Shown here: positions 17,796-27,263 of the stretch, one piece after another | Layout: the number at the start of each line of letters is the position of its first letter | Numbering within the stretch: the first letter of the stretch is position 1 | Source of the DNA: Phycisphaerae bacterium | Lineage (GTDB): Bacteria; Planctomycetota; Phycisphaerae; Phycisphaerales; Phycisphaeraceae | Length of the DNA: 44,155 nt | NCBI GenBank assembly: GCA_030426385.1 | Contig: JAUHYI010000036.1 | Location: 1 to 44,155, forward strand | Reading direction: 5' to 3' | Position numbers and translations under genes: made by a program | Notes under the pieces: model-generated | Told to the model about the DNA's origin: nothing | The model's input: only the letters and a program-made list of their open reading frames with translations | The model's database searches: none

Positions 17796-19106
17796 ATGAA
17801 AATAGTTTTTCTTGGCGGCGGTGCGCTGCGTTTATTGGGTGTGGTTAATGAAATTCACAAGCGGCCATCGACATTCAAAAAACTACACCTTGTATTTATG
17901 GACCTTGATCTCGATGCCGCCGAGATTGTTTCGTCCCTCGCTTCGCGGATGCCATCGGCAGTGAATAACGACGCCACGTATGAGGCCACAAATGATCTGT
18001 CACATGCGATCGATGGGGCAGACTTTGTTTATTGTTGCATCAGAGCGGGGGGCGTTGAATCACTCGATCGTGATAAGCGAATCGCTGCCAGTTATGGTTA
18101 CCACGGCCACGATGATTACGGCCCAAGCGCCGTGATGCTGACTTGGCGAACGGTGCCTGCTATCCTCGAAATTACCGAGCAAATGCAACGTTTGTGTCCC
18201 GAAGCAACGCTTATGATTTTCACAAACCCGATTGCCACGCTTGTCGATGCGGTTAAGCGCTACACATCGATTCGATGCCTCGGACTGTGTCCAGGTGTTT
18301 ACAATTTTGCGTATGACATGGACCATCTTTTCGGGGTTGGCACGCCTTGTGACGGGTTGAAATATCGCGGCGGCGGCTTGAACCATCTCTCGTGGGTAAC
18401 CGAGGATGCGACGTTAAACGGCGAGCTGGTAATCGATGTGGTGATGCGAAGTTTTGATTCGCTCGGTTCCTCGGAAGGCGCTCCGCGATGTGGTTGGGAA
18501 CGCATGGCACCGCTGATCAAGTTGTACGGCAGAATGTTTCTCAACAACGGTCATCAACATCATTTTTTCTATCACGACGAATTAGCCCAAAAACTGGCGG
18601 ACCATTACGAGAACACACCCACGAACACACAACGTTCACAAAAACAGCATGATGACCGCAAGCTGGCTCGCCATCTGGCACAACAAACAAACATTGAATC
18701 GTACTGGCAACAACGTCCCCTTGACCGTTGTCTCACTGAGCCACTGGGCGACATCGGGGTACAGTTTATGGAAGCGGCGTTGCTCGATAACGGCGCGGAA
18801 CTAGGCGTGACGATTCCCAACGATGGCCACATCAAGGGGATCATGCCCGGTGCCAGTGTCGAAGGTTACGTCCGCGTGTATCGCAACCGTCTCGAGCCGA
18901 TCGCACTCGATCCTATTCCGGATTCACTCAAGGGATTATGCCAGGCAACCGCGCAACATCAGCGATGCCTCGTCGATGCGTCCGTGAATCGTAACCGTGA
19001 TGAATTGTTCCAGTCGATACTGGCCGAGCCAACGATTCGATCATTCGAGCGAGCCCAACCGATGTTTGATGAATTGTGGCAAGCCGATAAATCATTGTCT
19101 CAATGA
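17796..19106 (+). CDS. GH4 family glycosidase, NAD- and metal-dependent type
   Basis: The ATG at 17796 follows GGAG; an in-frame TTG at 17781 is less likely. The 436-residue protein begins with the GH4 Rossmann motif (KIVFLGGGALR) and keeps FTNPIATLVDAV near 142-153 and GGGLNHLSW with His197. GH4 enzymes cleave alpha or beta glycosides by transient C3 oxidation using NAD and Mn2+. The metal cysteine is Cys165 in GLCPG. The following residue is usually His, Asp or Asn and separates substrate classes, but here it is Pro166. The GQET-like loop also reads GHDDYG. It is therefore clearly GH4 but of uncertain specificity; alpha-glucuronidase or galacturonidase would suit the uronate context. It is cytoplasmic, as GH4 enzymes are. 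Confidence 0.85.
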   Translation: MKIVFLGGGALRLLGVVNEIHKRPSTFKKLHLVFMDLDLDAAEIVSSLASRMPSAVNNDATYEATNDLSHAIDGADFVYCCIRAGGVESLDRDKRIAASYGYHGHDDYGPSAVMLTWRTVPAILEITEQMQRLCPEATLMIFTNPIATLVDAVKRYTSIRCLGLCPGVYNFAYDMDHLFGVGTPCDGLKYRGGGLNHLSWVTEDATLNGELVIDVVMRSFDSLGSSEGAPRCGWERMAPLIKLYGRMFLNNGHQHHFFYHDELAQKLADHYENTPTNTQRSQKQHDDRKLARHLAQQTNIESYWQQRPLDRCLTEPLGDIGVQFMEAALLDNGAELGVTIPNDGHIKGIMPGASVEGYVRVYRNRLEPIALDPIPDSLKGLCQATAQHQRCLVDASVNRNRDELFQSILAEPTIRSFERAQPMFDELWQADKSLSQ

Positions 19107-19140
19107 CAACTGACCGCTAACTGATGAATGGACGCACGCG

Positions 19141-19500
19141 ATGACGCAAGAAAACCAAAAAGCGCGACACCTGATCGCTCAACTTGATGAACTCGAACCT
19201 GTTCCATGCCCCTGTGGCATGGCACGGCGGGCGTTCCGATTGGATGAGGATGGTCTCGCTTCGATGCATCTGGTTGATATCAAATCCGATGCAGAAACGC
19301 ACTATCACAAACACATGACCGAGATATACCTCGTGTTAGACGGCAAAGGCGAGATCGAACTAGACGGCCAGCGTCACCCGATCAAGCCAATGTCCGCCAT
19401 ACTCATCAAGCCGGGCTGTCGACACCGCGCGATCGGTGACTTGCGCATTATCAACGTCGCGATTCCCGCTTTCGATCCCAATGATGAGTGGACTGATTAA
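19141..19500 (+). CDS. Small single-domain cupin
   Basis: A 119-residue cupin. The two cupin motifs are clear: His54, His56 and Glu61 in HYHKHMTEIYLVLDG, then His95 in PGCRHRAIG, the usual four-ligand metal site. Small cupins in uronate loci include KdgF-type enzymes that open unsaturated uronates, and sugar isomerases or mutarotase-like proteins. The sequence does not show which. It is 34 bases after GH4 in the same operon. Confidence 0.8.
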   Translation: MTQENQKARHLIAQLDELEPVPCPCGMARRAFRLDEDGLASMHLVDIKSDAETHYHKHMTEIYLVLDGKGEIELDGQRHPIKPMSAILIKPGCRHRAIGDLRIINVAIPAFDPNDEWTD

Positions 19501-19540
19501 CCACGTTACTCGCAAAACAAAACGAAACGGAACTATATAC

Positions 19541-20350
19541 ATGCACGGCGAACGAAAACCATGGATGTGGGAGCATCTAACCTGGCCACAACTGCGACAA
19601 CGCGTGGACGATCAACCGGTGGTTGTGCTCAGTATCGCGTCGGTCGAGGATCACGGCCCACATTTACCGATGGATGTCGACAATTTCCTGATACGCAGTA
19701 TTTGCGAAGCGACTGGCGAACGGATTCAGGATCAAATGTTACTTTTGCCACACCTGCCGTTTGGGTTTGAAACCCATCATATGGATTATCCGGGAACAAT
19801 CGACATTGCCGCGGATCACCTCGTTGACTTCGTCGCTGACATTGGACTTAGCGTTGTCCGCCACGGCTTTAAACGTATTTTGATTGCCAACGGACACGGT
19901 TCGAATATGCCTGTGTTAGATTTGGCGGCGCGGAAAATCAATAACCAATCGGAAGACGTGCTGTGTGGATCGTTCATCTGGCCGAGTCTGATTCTTGACA
20001 CCTTACGGCAAACACGCCAATCGAAATACCCCGGCGGCATGGCCCATGCTGGCGAACTGGAAACGGCAGTGTACCTGCACCTCAATGAAGGCGCGGTCGC
20101 CATGGATTTAGCCAAGGCTGACTTCGGTTTTCCTCCGTCAGATTTTATTTACCACGATCTCGCAGGCATGGGACCAGTTAACCTCGCGCCTTGGCACAGC
20201 CAGATCAGCGATCAAGGCGTGGTGGGTGACCCAACGGTGGCGACCCGTGAAAACGGCGAGCGTTGGTTTGATGCCACGGTTGAACGAATGGCTGAGTTGG
20301 TGGTTGAATTTCGTAACTGGCACACAAAACCGCGCACCGACCATCACTGA
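19541..20350 (+). CDS. Creatininase-family amidohydrolase
   Basis: A 269-residue protein of the creatininase family, starting at ATG 19541. Longer in-frame readings overlap the cupin gene and are unlikely. Metal-site residues are visible: Glu36 and His38 in SVEDHGPHLP, Asp45, His119 in NGHGSN, and a Glu in HAGELETA. The family hydrolyses cyclic or linear amides (creatinine amidohydrolase, MftE, FAPy deformylase). In sugar operons its job is usually unknown. Amide hydrolysis of an N-acyl or lactam sugar product would fit an amino-sugar substrate, but this is speculation. Confidence 0.8.
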   Translation: MHGERKPWMWEHLTWPQLRQRVDDQPVVVLSIASVEDHGPHLPMDVDNFLIRSICEATGERIQDQMLLLPHLPFGFETHHMDYPGTIDIAADHLVDFVADIGLSVVRHGFKRILIANGHGSNMPVLDLAARKINNQSEDVLCGSFIWPSLILDTLRQTRQSKYPGGMAHAGELETAVYLHLNEGAVAMDLAKADFGFPPSDFIYHDLAGMGPVNLAPWHSQISDQGVVGDPTVATRENGERWFDATVERMAELVVEFRNWHTKPRTDHH

Positions 20351-20418
20351 TACAACGACGCATAACCGCGTACAACCACAGGCATTCACAGAAAAACCAC
20401 AAACGACCTACGACAATC

Positions 20419-21162
20419 ATGGCCGTACAAACCTCACCGCACATCGCGATCGTTACCGGTGCCGCTTCCGGCATCGGGTATGCCACCGCTGATTTTCTAG
20501 CTGGCTTAGGCATGCGCGTCACCGGCATAGATCGGCATTCGTCGATGCCAGAAAACGTCGCTCCCTGTGTGTGCGATTTGACCGACCACCATGCCCTTGA
20601 GAGCGCGGTGGCTGATCTAATCAAACAGCATGGTCGAATCGATGTGCTTGTAAACAATGCGGGATTTCAATACACGGTACACCACAACCACAGCACCATC
20701 GAACAATGGCGTCACACGTTGGCGGTGAATCTTGAGGCAATGTACGTCCTGGCCAAACTGGTCACGCCCGCGATGATTGATCAGCAGTACGGTCGCATTG
20801 TGAACGTTGGATCGATACAGGGGTTGGCCTCAGGCGGTGATGTCGGCGCCTATGCGGCGGCCAAGGGTGGCGTGCATGCATGGACACGTTCGCTTGCGGT
20901 AGACCTCGCGTCGCATGGCATTGTGGTCAACGCTGTCGCACCGGGATTAATCGATACACCAATGAATATTGTTGACGGCCACGATATCAAAAAATCACCC
21001 GAATTCAGGCAGTGGTACTTTGAACAACGCAAAATTCCGCTCGGACGAGCGGGTCATGTGGATGAGGTGGCCCGTGGCATCGCGTTTCTTTGCGGCGAGG
21101 GATGCACCTATATCACAGGGCAAACGCTTGTGATAGACGGTGGTCTTTCCATTACTTTTTAA
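20419..21162 (+). CDS. SDR family oxidoreductase, second of the locus
   Basis: A 247-residue classical SDR with TGAASGIG (13-20), NNAG (79-82), Ser132, Tyr145 and Lys149 (YAAAK). GIDRH after beta-2 suggests NAD preference. It lies 21 bases before the enolase-superfamily gene. The pair SDR plus enolase-type dehydratase is typical of non-phosphorylating sugar-acid pathways (for example fucose or rhamnose oxidation), where the SDR oxidises the sugar or a later keto-deoxy acid. The substrate is not determined. Confidence 0.85.
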   Translation: MAVQTSPHIAIVTGAASGIGYATADFLAGLGMRVTGIDRHSSMPENVAPCVCDLTDHHALESAVADLIKQHGRIDVLVNNAGFQYTVHHNHSTIEQWRHTLAVNLEAMYVLAKLVTPAMIDQQYGRIVNVGSIQGLASGGDVGAYAAAKGGVHAWTRSLAVDLASHGIVVNAVAPGLIDTPMNIVDGHDIKKSPEFRQWYFEQRKIPLGRAGHVDEVARGIAFLCGEGCTYITGQTLVIDGGLSITF

Positions 21163-21183
21163 AACAAATCACAAGGTCGATTT

Positions 21184-22359
21184 ATGATTATCACCGACGT
21201 TCTCTGTCATGTTCTGCTCGATCCCGGCGCAGATGCGAAATCAACCAGCTCGGCGCTCGATGACCTGGTGGTCGAGATTCATACTGACACCGGCCTGATC
21301 GGTATCGGCGAAACAGATACCAATCCTTGGGTCGCCCGCGCTTTTATTGAAACGGCGGGTACACACACGATGGGATTAGGCCTCAAAGAAATGCTCATCG
21401 GTGCTGACCCGATGGACACCGAAGGCATCTGGGAGCGACTGTATGTCGGCAGCGCCATGTCAGGACGTCGCGGCGCGGGGATTTGTGCCATCGGTGCGAT
21501 CGACATCGCATTGTGGGACATCAAAGGTAAAGCCACTGGCAAACCGTGTTGGCAGTTGCTCGGCGATGCGGCACACAATGCGATCACGCCCTACGCTTCG
21601 CTTCAACCCGAGGGGCATGACGTTACTTCATACACCAAGTCCCTTCAAGATTGGCTTGTGACCGCCAAGAAAATTGGCTTCACTGCGGCCAAGCTGGAAG
21701 TCACACCGTTCGGGCCATACGCCCATCAACAATTACGCGGCGATGATGACACCATCTACGCCATTGTCGCCGCTTGTCGCGACACCATCGGTGACGACTT
21801 CACGCTCATGGTGGATGTGCAATACGCATGGTCCGACGCTCGGCGGGCACTGCGCACACTCAAGCGAATGGAGCATCTGAACTTGTTTTTCATCGAGACG
21901 CCTTTATGGGTTGATGATCTCGACGGCTATGCCTACCTCCACGATCACCTTGATATCCCGATTGCGGTCGGCGAATGGCAGAACACGCGTTTCGAATTTG
22001 CTGACCTGATGGATCGCGGCAAGATTGATGTGGCCCAACCCGATGTCGGACGAGTCGGCGGATTGACCGAAGCGATGAAAGTCTGCCGCATGGCTGCTGA
22101 TCGTGATCGTCTGATCGTACCTCACTGTTGGAAAACCGCGATCGGCATCGCCGCGTCGGTGCACATGGCTGCGGTTACGCCACATTGCCCGTTTGTAGAG
22201 TTTTTGCCCGCAAATCTGTGTGATTCGATGCTCCGAAAACGACTGGTGACTGAGGATCTGCCAATGATCGATGGCCGAATACCACTGCCCACTGCTCCGG
22301 GGCTTGGCCTTGAATTGGACCGAGATGCGCTGGCAGAATTCCGCGACACTCAAAATTAA
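21184..22359 (+). CDS. Enolase-superfamily sugar-acid dehydratase (mandelate racemase/MLE group)
   Basis: A 391-residue protein with the N-terminal capping domain and a beta/alpha barrel. The three metal ligands are Asp211 (LMVDVQYAW), Glu238 (FFIETPLW) and Glu264 (VGEWQN). A base candidate, Lys170, lies on beta-2 (AAKLEV), and His314 lies in IVPHCW. This fits acid-sugar dehydratases, which convert aldonates or uronates to 2-keto-3-deoxy acids, but racemases and cycloisomerases share the fold. It is the last gene of the rightward operon and is followed by a non-coding gap before the convergent importer. Confidence 0.85.
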   Translation: MIITDVLCHVLLDPGADAKSTSSALDDLVVEIHTDTGLIGIGETDTNPWVARAFIETAGTHTMGLGLKEMLIGADPMDTEGIWERLYVGSAMSGRRGAGICAIGAIDIALWDIKGKATGKPCWQLLGDAAHNAITPYASLQPEGHDVTSYTKSLQDWLVTAKKIGFTAAKLEVTPFGPYAHQQLRGDDDTIYAIVAACRDTIGDDFTLMVDVQYAWSDARRALRTLKRMEHLNLFFIETPLWVDDLDGYAYLHDHLDIPIAVGEWQNTRFEFADLMDRGKIDVAQPDVGRVGGLTEAMKVCRMAADRDRLIVPHCWKTAIGIAASVHMAAVTPHCPFVEFLPANLCDSMLRKRLVTEDLPMIDGRIPLPTAPGLGLELDRDALAEFRDTQN

Positions 22360-22739
<380 letters not shown>

Positions 22740-24509
22740 TTATTTTTCGGTTGGCACCACGATGCCACGCATGATCGTGCGCTGTGCAAACAGGAAGATC
22801 ACCAACGTCGGAATACTGGCCAACACCACCGAGGCGTAGACGCCCGGGCTCGATGAGCGTTGCTGATATTGGAACAGCCACACACTGATCAACCACATAT
22901 CCTGATCGGGGGCGACCAGCAATGGATACAGGAACATCATGTAAGCCCCGGTGAACGTTCCCAAAGCCAGCACAGCCAGGATGGGTTTACTCAAAGCCAT
23001 GGTGATCTGGAAAAACATGCGTGTTTCCGAAGCGCCATCAATACGGGCCGCCTCGTACAACTCCATGGGCAGGCTATCGAAAAATCCCTTGAGCAGGAAA
23101 ATCATATAACCATTGGCCACCAGGGGCAGCACCAGCGCGACGAACGTGTTGAGCAGGTTCATATTTCGCAGCAGAATAAACTGCGGAATCATCGCCACCA
23201 TCGGCGGGAACGCCATCGTCGCCATCAGGAACAGCAGGATTTTATACGTGCTGGGCAATTTGTATCGCGACATCGCATAAGCCGCCAACGGATTGATCAG
23301 CATCGACAACACAATCGCTAACGAACAGAAGATCACGGTGTTAATCAATGCCCGTCCTTGCAACACCAATTCATCAAACACATTGATGTAGTTGCGCACA
23401 CTGTACGCCCACCGCAATGCGCCGGCATTTTCCAACACGTAGTTGTATTCCGCCATGGCGACCGCACTGGCGATATCGGCCTGACCAAACTCAAATTCGG
23501 GACCGACCACGCGAAGTTTTTCGACAGGCACGGTTCCCAAAAATGCCTCGTATGCCTGACGCGTCGAACCGTTCAACCATTGCGAACCATCGGGCACGGG
23601 TAAAAGTTCTTCGTCGGCATATCCCAGACTGTCACGTAAAAACGTGTCGTATTCTTTCTGGGTCACGCCATCGACGACTACAAATGACGGGTTCAACTCA
23701 TGGCGAACATAATCAGTCCACTCTAAACGCAACTGCGGTTGATCCTCGCCCGGCACTGTGGCTGGAAAATAAAACGAGGCATAGTCATCGATAGGTACCG
23801 CATGCTTTTCGTTAAATGCTTGCGTATTCGTTTTACCATAGACCTGGTAAATCATCGTGTTCAGAAAGTGCCCACTGATCGAAACTAATTGCCGGTGCAC
23901 GGGATCTGATTCAACCAACATTTCATTGTAAACATCGAACACCGGGCCGGCCGGCAGATCGTAACGATTATCCGCCCAAGTCGGATTGCGCAGTATCACC
24001 AAACGCCACGATTGCACCGGCACACCCACCACTCGTGCAAACGCTTCGAGATCGCCATCATATTTATCCGAAACCCGCTGGCGTAGTTCACGCAATTGTT
24101 CAGGAACCGTGCGATACCCGTAGGTTCCTCCGTACACCTGCCAGTGAAGCGGCAAATCATTTTCGCGCACGAATTGATCCAGGCGTGCGATGGCTGCCGT
24201 ATCGACGGTCTCGGGAACTTCCACATTACGGAAACTGAAATATCGCGTGCTATGTGCCTGATTAAGAAGCGCGACATCCTGATTGTATTTCGTTTCCAGG
24301 AATTTTTGATACAGCTTTGTATCGTCGTGCCAGAACGCCGGGATGATTTCCGTATCGGCACTATCAATTTCACTACGCACCGATCCGGTCAACATCACCA
24401 CAAACGGATAGACCATCGTGAATCCGCCGAGGATCAATACGAGAATGATCAGGCCATGAATCGCACGTCCGCGCCAACTTTTTTCTTCAACGTTACCGAG
24501 CAGTGTCAT
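22740..24509 (-). CDS. MalG-type sugar ABC permease with large extracytoplasmic insertion
   Basis: CUT1 sugar importers use two permeases, and this is the MalG-like one. Residues 17-42 form the first membrane helix. Five more helices lie in residues 385-580, with the EAA loop that docks on the ATPase (LYEAARIDGASETRMFFQI) and a standard C-terminus. Between helices 1 and 2 sit about 340 extra residues (roughly 45-385), where MalG relatives have a short loop. Total length is 589 against the usual 280-300. By topology the insert faces the periplasm. It has no motif I recognise. The ATG is three bases after the stop of the fused partner gene, whose end supplies a GGAGGG ribosome site. Confidence 0.85.
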   Translation of the reverse strand: MTLLGNVEEKSWRGRAIHGLIILVLILGGFTMVYPFVVMLTGSVRSEIDSADTEIIPAFWHDDTKLYQKFLETKYNQDVALLNQAHSTRYFSFRNVEVPETVDTAAIARLDQFVRENDLPLHWQVYGGTYGYRTVPEQLRELRQRVSDKYDGDLEAFARVVGVPVQSWRLVILRNPTWADNRYDLPAGPVFDVYNEMLVESDPVHRQLVSISGHFLNTMIYQVYGKTNTQAFNEKHAVPIDDYASFYFPATVPGEDQPQLRLEWTDYVRHELNPSFVVVDGVTQKEYDTFLRDSLGYADEELLPVPDGSQWLNGSTRQAYEAFLGTVPVEKLRVVGPEFEFGQADIASAVAMAEYNYVLENAGALRWAYSVRNYINVFDELVLQGRALINTVIFCSLAIVLSMLINPLAAYAMSRYKLPSTYKILLFLMATMAFPPMVAMIPQFILLRNMNLLNTFVALVLPLVANGYMIFLLKGFFDSLPMELYEAARIDGASETRMFFQITMALSKPILAVLALGTFTGAYMMFLYPLLVAPDQDMWLISVWLFQYQQRSSSPGVYASVVLASIPTLVIFLFAQRTIMRGIVVPTEK

Positions 24510-24512
24510 CGC

Positions 24513-27263
24513 TTAGCCCTCCCCTTCTGAGGAACCGGCCGCCGAAAAATCGGCCCGGGTCAGCATCTTCATTTGATAGGCCGTGAAGCCGACCAGCAAC
24601 ACACCCAGCAACCACGCCATCGCGGTACCGATACCGAATTGTAAATCCATAAATGTTCGCACAAAAATTTCCAATGCCAGAATCATCGTCGCATCGTTCG
24701 GGCCGCCCCCGGTCAACGCCAGAATAAAATCCGTACCACCCTTGAAAGCACCCACCACGGCCGCAATGAATTGAATCCCGATCAAGAATTTCAAACGGGG
24801 CAGCATCACGTAACACACTTTGTGCCACAAACCCGCACCATCGATATCCGCCGCTTCATACAGATCACCTGGGATGGTTTTCAACGCAGCCAGGTACAAC
24901 AGGCAACCCGGTCCCGCCCCGGCCCAGATCGTCGGCAAAACCACGCAGAACATCGCCATCCCCGGCGAATCTGCCCAACGCAACGGTTCCAGTTCAAAAC
25001 GCCCCACCACATCGGTGACACCAACCGCGCCATTGACAAACAGCCCCACCGTCACGCCGATAAACGCCAGCCCCGCCCCCCACAGGACCAGCTTCATCGC
25101 CGTCCCCATCTCATCCATTTTGAGCGGCAACCAGATCAAAACCCAGATCAGGCTCAACCAGAATGCTCCCACGATCCATTTCACCACCGTCGCCACCACC
25201 GCGGGCATATCGTTCGCACTCAATAGCAATTGATTGAGCACGCCGAATTCGCTCGGGTCGTACAACTGTTTCCAGAGGAACATGATGATCACGCCGCTGA
25301 TAATTGCCGGCAGATAGAAAATCGTTCGGAAAATATATTTCAACACAGGCGTGGGCACTTCATCCAGCAACACTGCCAGCAAAATCGGAGGCCAGAATCC
25401 CAATCCGATCATCAAGGTCACAAACAGAACTGTACGCGCCAAGCCCATCCAGAAATCGGTGTCGTACAACACTTCCGCGAAGTTATCCAAACCGACCAGC
25501 GAGGTCGAAGTCACCAAACGATAATCGGTAAACGCCAAAACCAAACCGCCCGACAGTGGCACATACATCCAACCAAATACCAGTGCCAACGCAGGGAACA
25601 TCATCAGCCACGCGGGCCAACGATGCTTCCAGCTTTTATTTCCCGCTTCGGTCGTCACTGGTGCGGCTTTGGTGAAATACTTCCACAACGCCACGCCACC
25701 CCAGATAAACACCACGGCAATGACAAACACAACCACACCCGCCACGATCCGACGTATGCGCATCTCCGCAGGCGGTATATTGCCCAGCAATTTCGTGTTG
25801 GCTTCTTCGACCGAAGTTTTTAATAACGCATGAATCTGATCGACCGCCTCTTCCTCAGGCGTATTCGTAAAATCCATTTCCAGCGCCGCGTGAATCGGCT
25901 CGGACATGTAGCGATAGATGTGCTGCGTGTTACGACCGTAAGGCTCGGGCACGCCGTGGACCAATGCCGTTTCAAACGTATCCTTCCAGCCCTTAGGCAC
26001 GCGAGCCAGCAATCGGTTGTAGCCGAATTTTTTCAACTGGTCGGGGCTCACAAACAACCCCATACCGCCGTCGACATACGCCTTCGTGCGAATCCGCTGC
26101 GCTTCTTCGCCGGTGATAAACCAGATGTATTCCATCACCGCCAGTTTTTGTTGCGGTGTGGAACCGGCAAACACGCCCATCATGCGACAGTTCAATTCAC
26201 TGCCGCGCGTTCCGCGAGGTGAAAACGGCACCGGGGCAATCCCCACCAACTGCGGATTGATATCCGACAGCAATTCTTCATTCAAATATGAAAAACGCAT
26301 GCCGATCTGCCCGCGTTCCCACATCAAACCTAACTCGGCAGTACCGATCTTGGCCGCACCGGGAATCTTCTGACCATCGCGCTCAAACGGCTGCTTGGCC
26401 AAACGCCATAAAAATTCAATGGCCTCGGCAGAGCCACGATTCCCATACGCCGCACGCCACTGACCATCTTCATCTTCGGCCACCGCTCGTGCACCGTTCG
26501 ACACCAGGAATGAATAGGCACCCCAACTAATCGTAGGGCCACCAATAATCATCATTCCATACTGTTGCCGTTCCGGAACCGTGAGCTTACGGCTCATCGT
26601 CAACAACTCATCCCAATCCTTCGGAGCAATTTCCGGATCCAGCCCCGCTTCATAAAATAAATCTTTCCGATACAACAACGCCATCACCAGCGTGCCGGTC
26701 GGAATCGCACAAACACTTTTTTCATCAGGACGGCCCCGGCTTTCATTCGAACGATACACCACGTCCCAGGCCTGCGTCGGCACCCGCGTGCGAATCTTTT
26801 CCAAAGCAGCGGCGATTTCAGCTTCCGTAGGATCAGCCAACCACTTGCCACTTTTATTGGCTTCGCGAACCTTGGGATTATCGCTGTGCAGACGGGCCAA
26901 CAACACTTCCAACGGATCTAAAAAACCCTGTTCCACATACGTCGATGACTGACGAAAATTCACATACATCGCATGCGGTGGAATACCCGCCGCAATCGCC
27001 ATCAACGGCCCACTATCCATACCCGAGCCTTGCACTTCAGGCATCGAAAATGGTTCAATTTCAACGTTCGGGTGATCGACCATGAACGCACGCACCACTT
27101 CGCGCTGCGCCACCGCATCCACCGAGGTCGAACTCGGATCGCGGATACCCATCGCACGGAAAACTATCTTTTCCTGCTCAGGTTCGGCCTTCGCCCCCAT
27201 CGTCGAAAACGCGGGCAACCACGACAACAATAGAACCGCTATCAAACACAGATTTCGTCGCAT
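24513..27263 (-). CDS. Fused sugar-binding protein and MalF-type ABC permease
   Basis: The start at 27263 (MRRNLCLIAVLLL) has GAGAAGAG upstream and gives a signal peptide or signal anchor. Longer in-frame starts lack this. Residues 30-550 are a family 1 type sugar solute-binding protein (GLDPEIAPKDWDELLTMSRKL; later FITGEEAQRIR). A linker helix near 575-600 crosses the membrane. Residues 620-916 are a MalF-like permease ending in the EAA loop (LYEAADIDGAGLWHKVCYVMLP) and TGGGPNDATM. The topology is consistent: binding domain outside, linker helix, permease. Binding-protein to permease fusions are known in glycine betaine and glutamine importers but are not usual for sugar importers. No ATPase gene is nearby, so a shared MsmX/MalK-type ATPase is presumed. 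Confidence 0.88.
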   Translation of the reverse strand: MRRNLCLIAVLLLSWLPAFSTMGAKAEPEQEKIVFRAMGIRDPSSTSVDAVAQREVVRAFMVDHPNVEIEPFSMPEVQGSGMDSGPLMAIAAGIPPHAMYVNFRQSSTYVEQGFLDPLEVLLARLHSDNPKVREANKSGKWLADPTEAEIAAALEKIRTRVPTQAWDVVYRSNESRGRPDEKSVCAIPTGTLVMALLYRKDLFYEAGLDPEIAPKDWDELLTMSRKLTVPERQQYGMMIIGGPTISWGAYSFLVSNGARAVAEDEDGQWRAAYGNRGSAEAIEFLWRLAKQPFERDGQKIPGAAKIGTAELGLMWERGQIGMRFSYLNEELLSDINPQLVGIAPVPFSPRGTRGSELNCRMMGVFAGSTPQQKLAVMEYIWFITGEEAQRIRTKAYVDGGMGLFVSPDQLKKFGYNRLLARVPKGWKDTFETALVHGVPEPYGRNTQHIYRYMSEPIHAALEMDFTNTPEEEAVDQIHALLKTSVEEANTKLLGNIPPAEMRIRRIVAGVVVFVIAVVFIWGGVALWKYFTKAAPVTTEAGNKSWKHRWPAWLMMFPALALVFGWMYVPLSGGLVLAFTDYRLVTSTSLVGLDNFAEVLYDTDFWMGLARTVLFVTLMIGLGFWPPILLAVLLDEVPTPVLKYIFRTIFYLPAIISGVIIMFLWKQLYDPSEFGVLNQLLLSANDMPAVVATVVKWIVGAFWLSLIWVLIWLPLKMDEMGTAMKLVLWGAGLAFIGVTVGLFVNGAVGVTDVVGRFELEPLRWADSPGMAMFCVVLPTIWAGAGPGCLLYLAALKTIPGDLYEAADIDGAGLWHKVCYVMLPRLKFLIGIQFIAAVVGAFKGGTDFILALTGGGPNDATMILALEIFVRTFMDLQFGIGTAMAWLLGVLLVGFTAYQMKMLTRADFSAAGSSEGEG

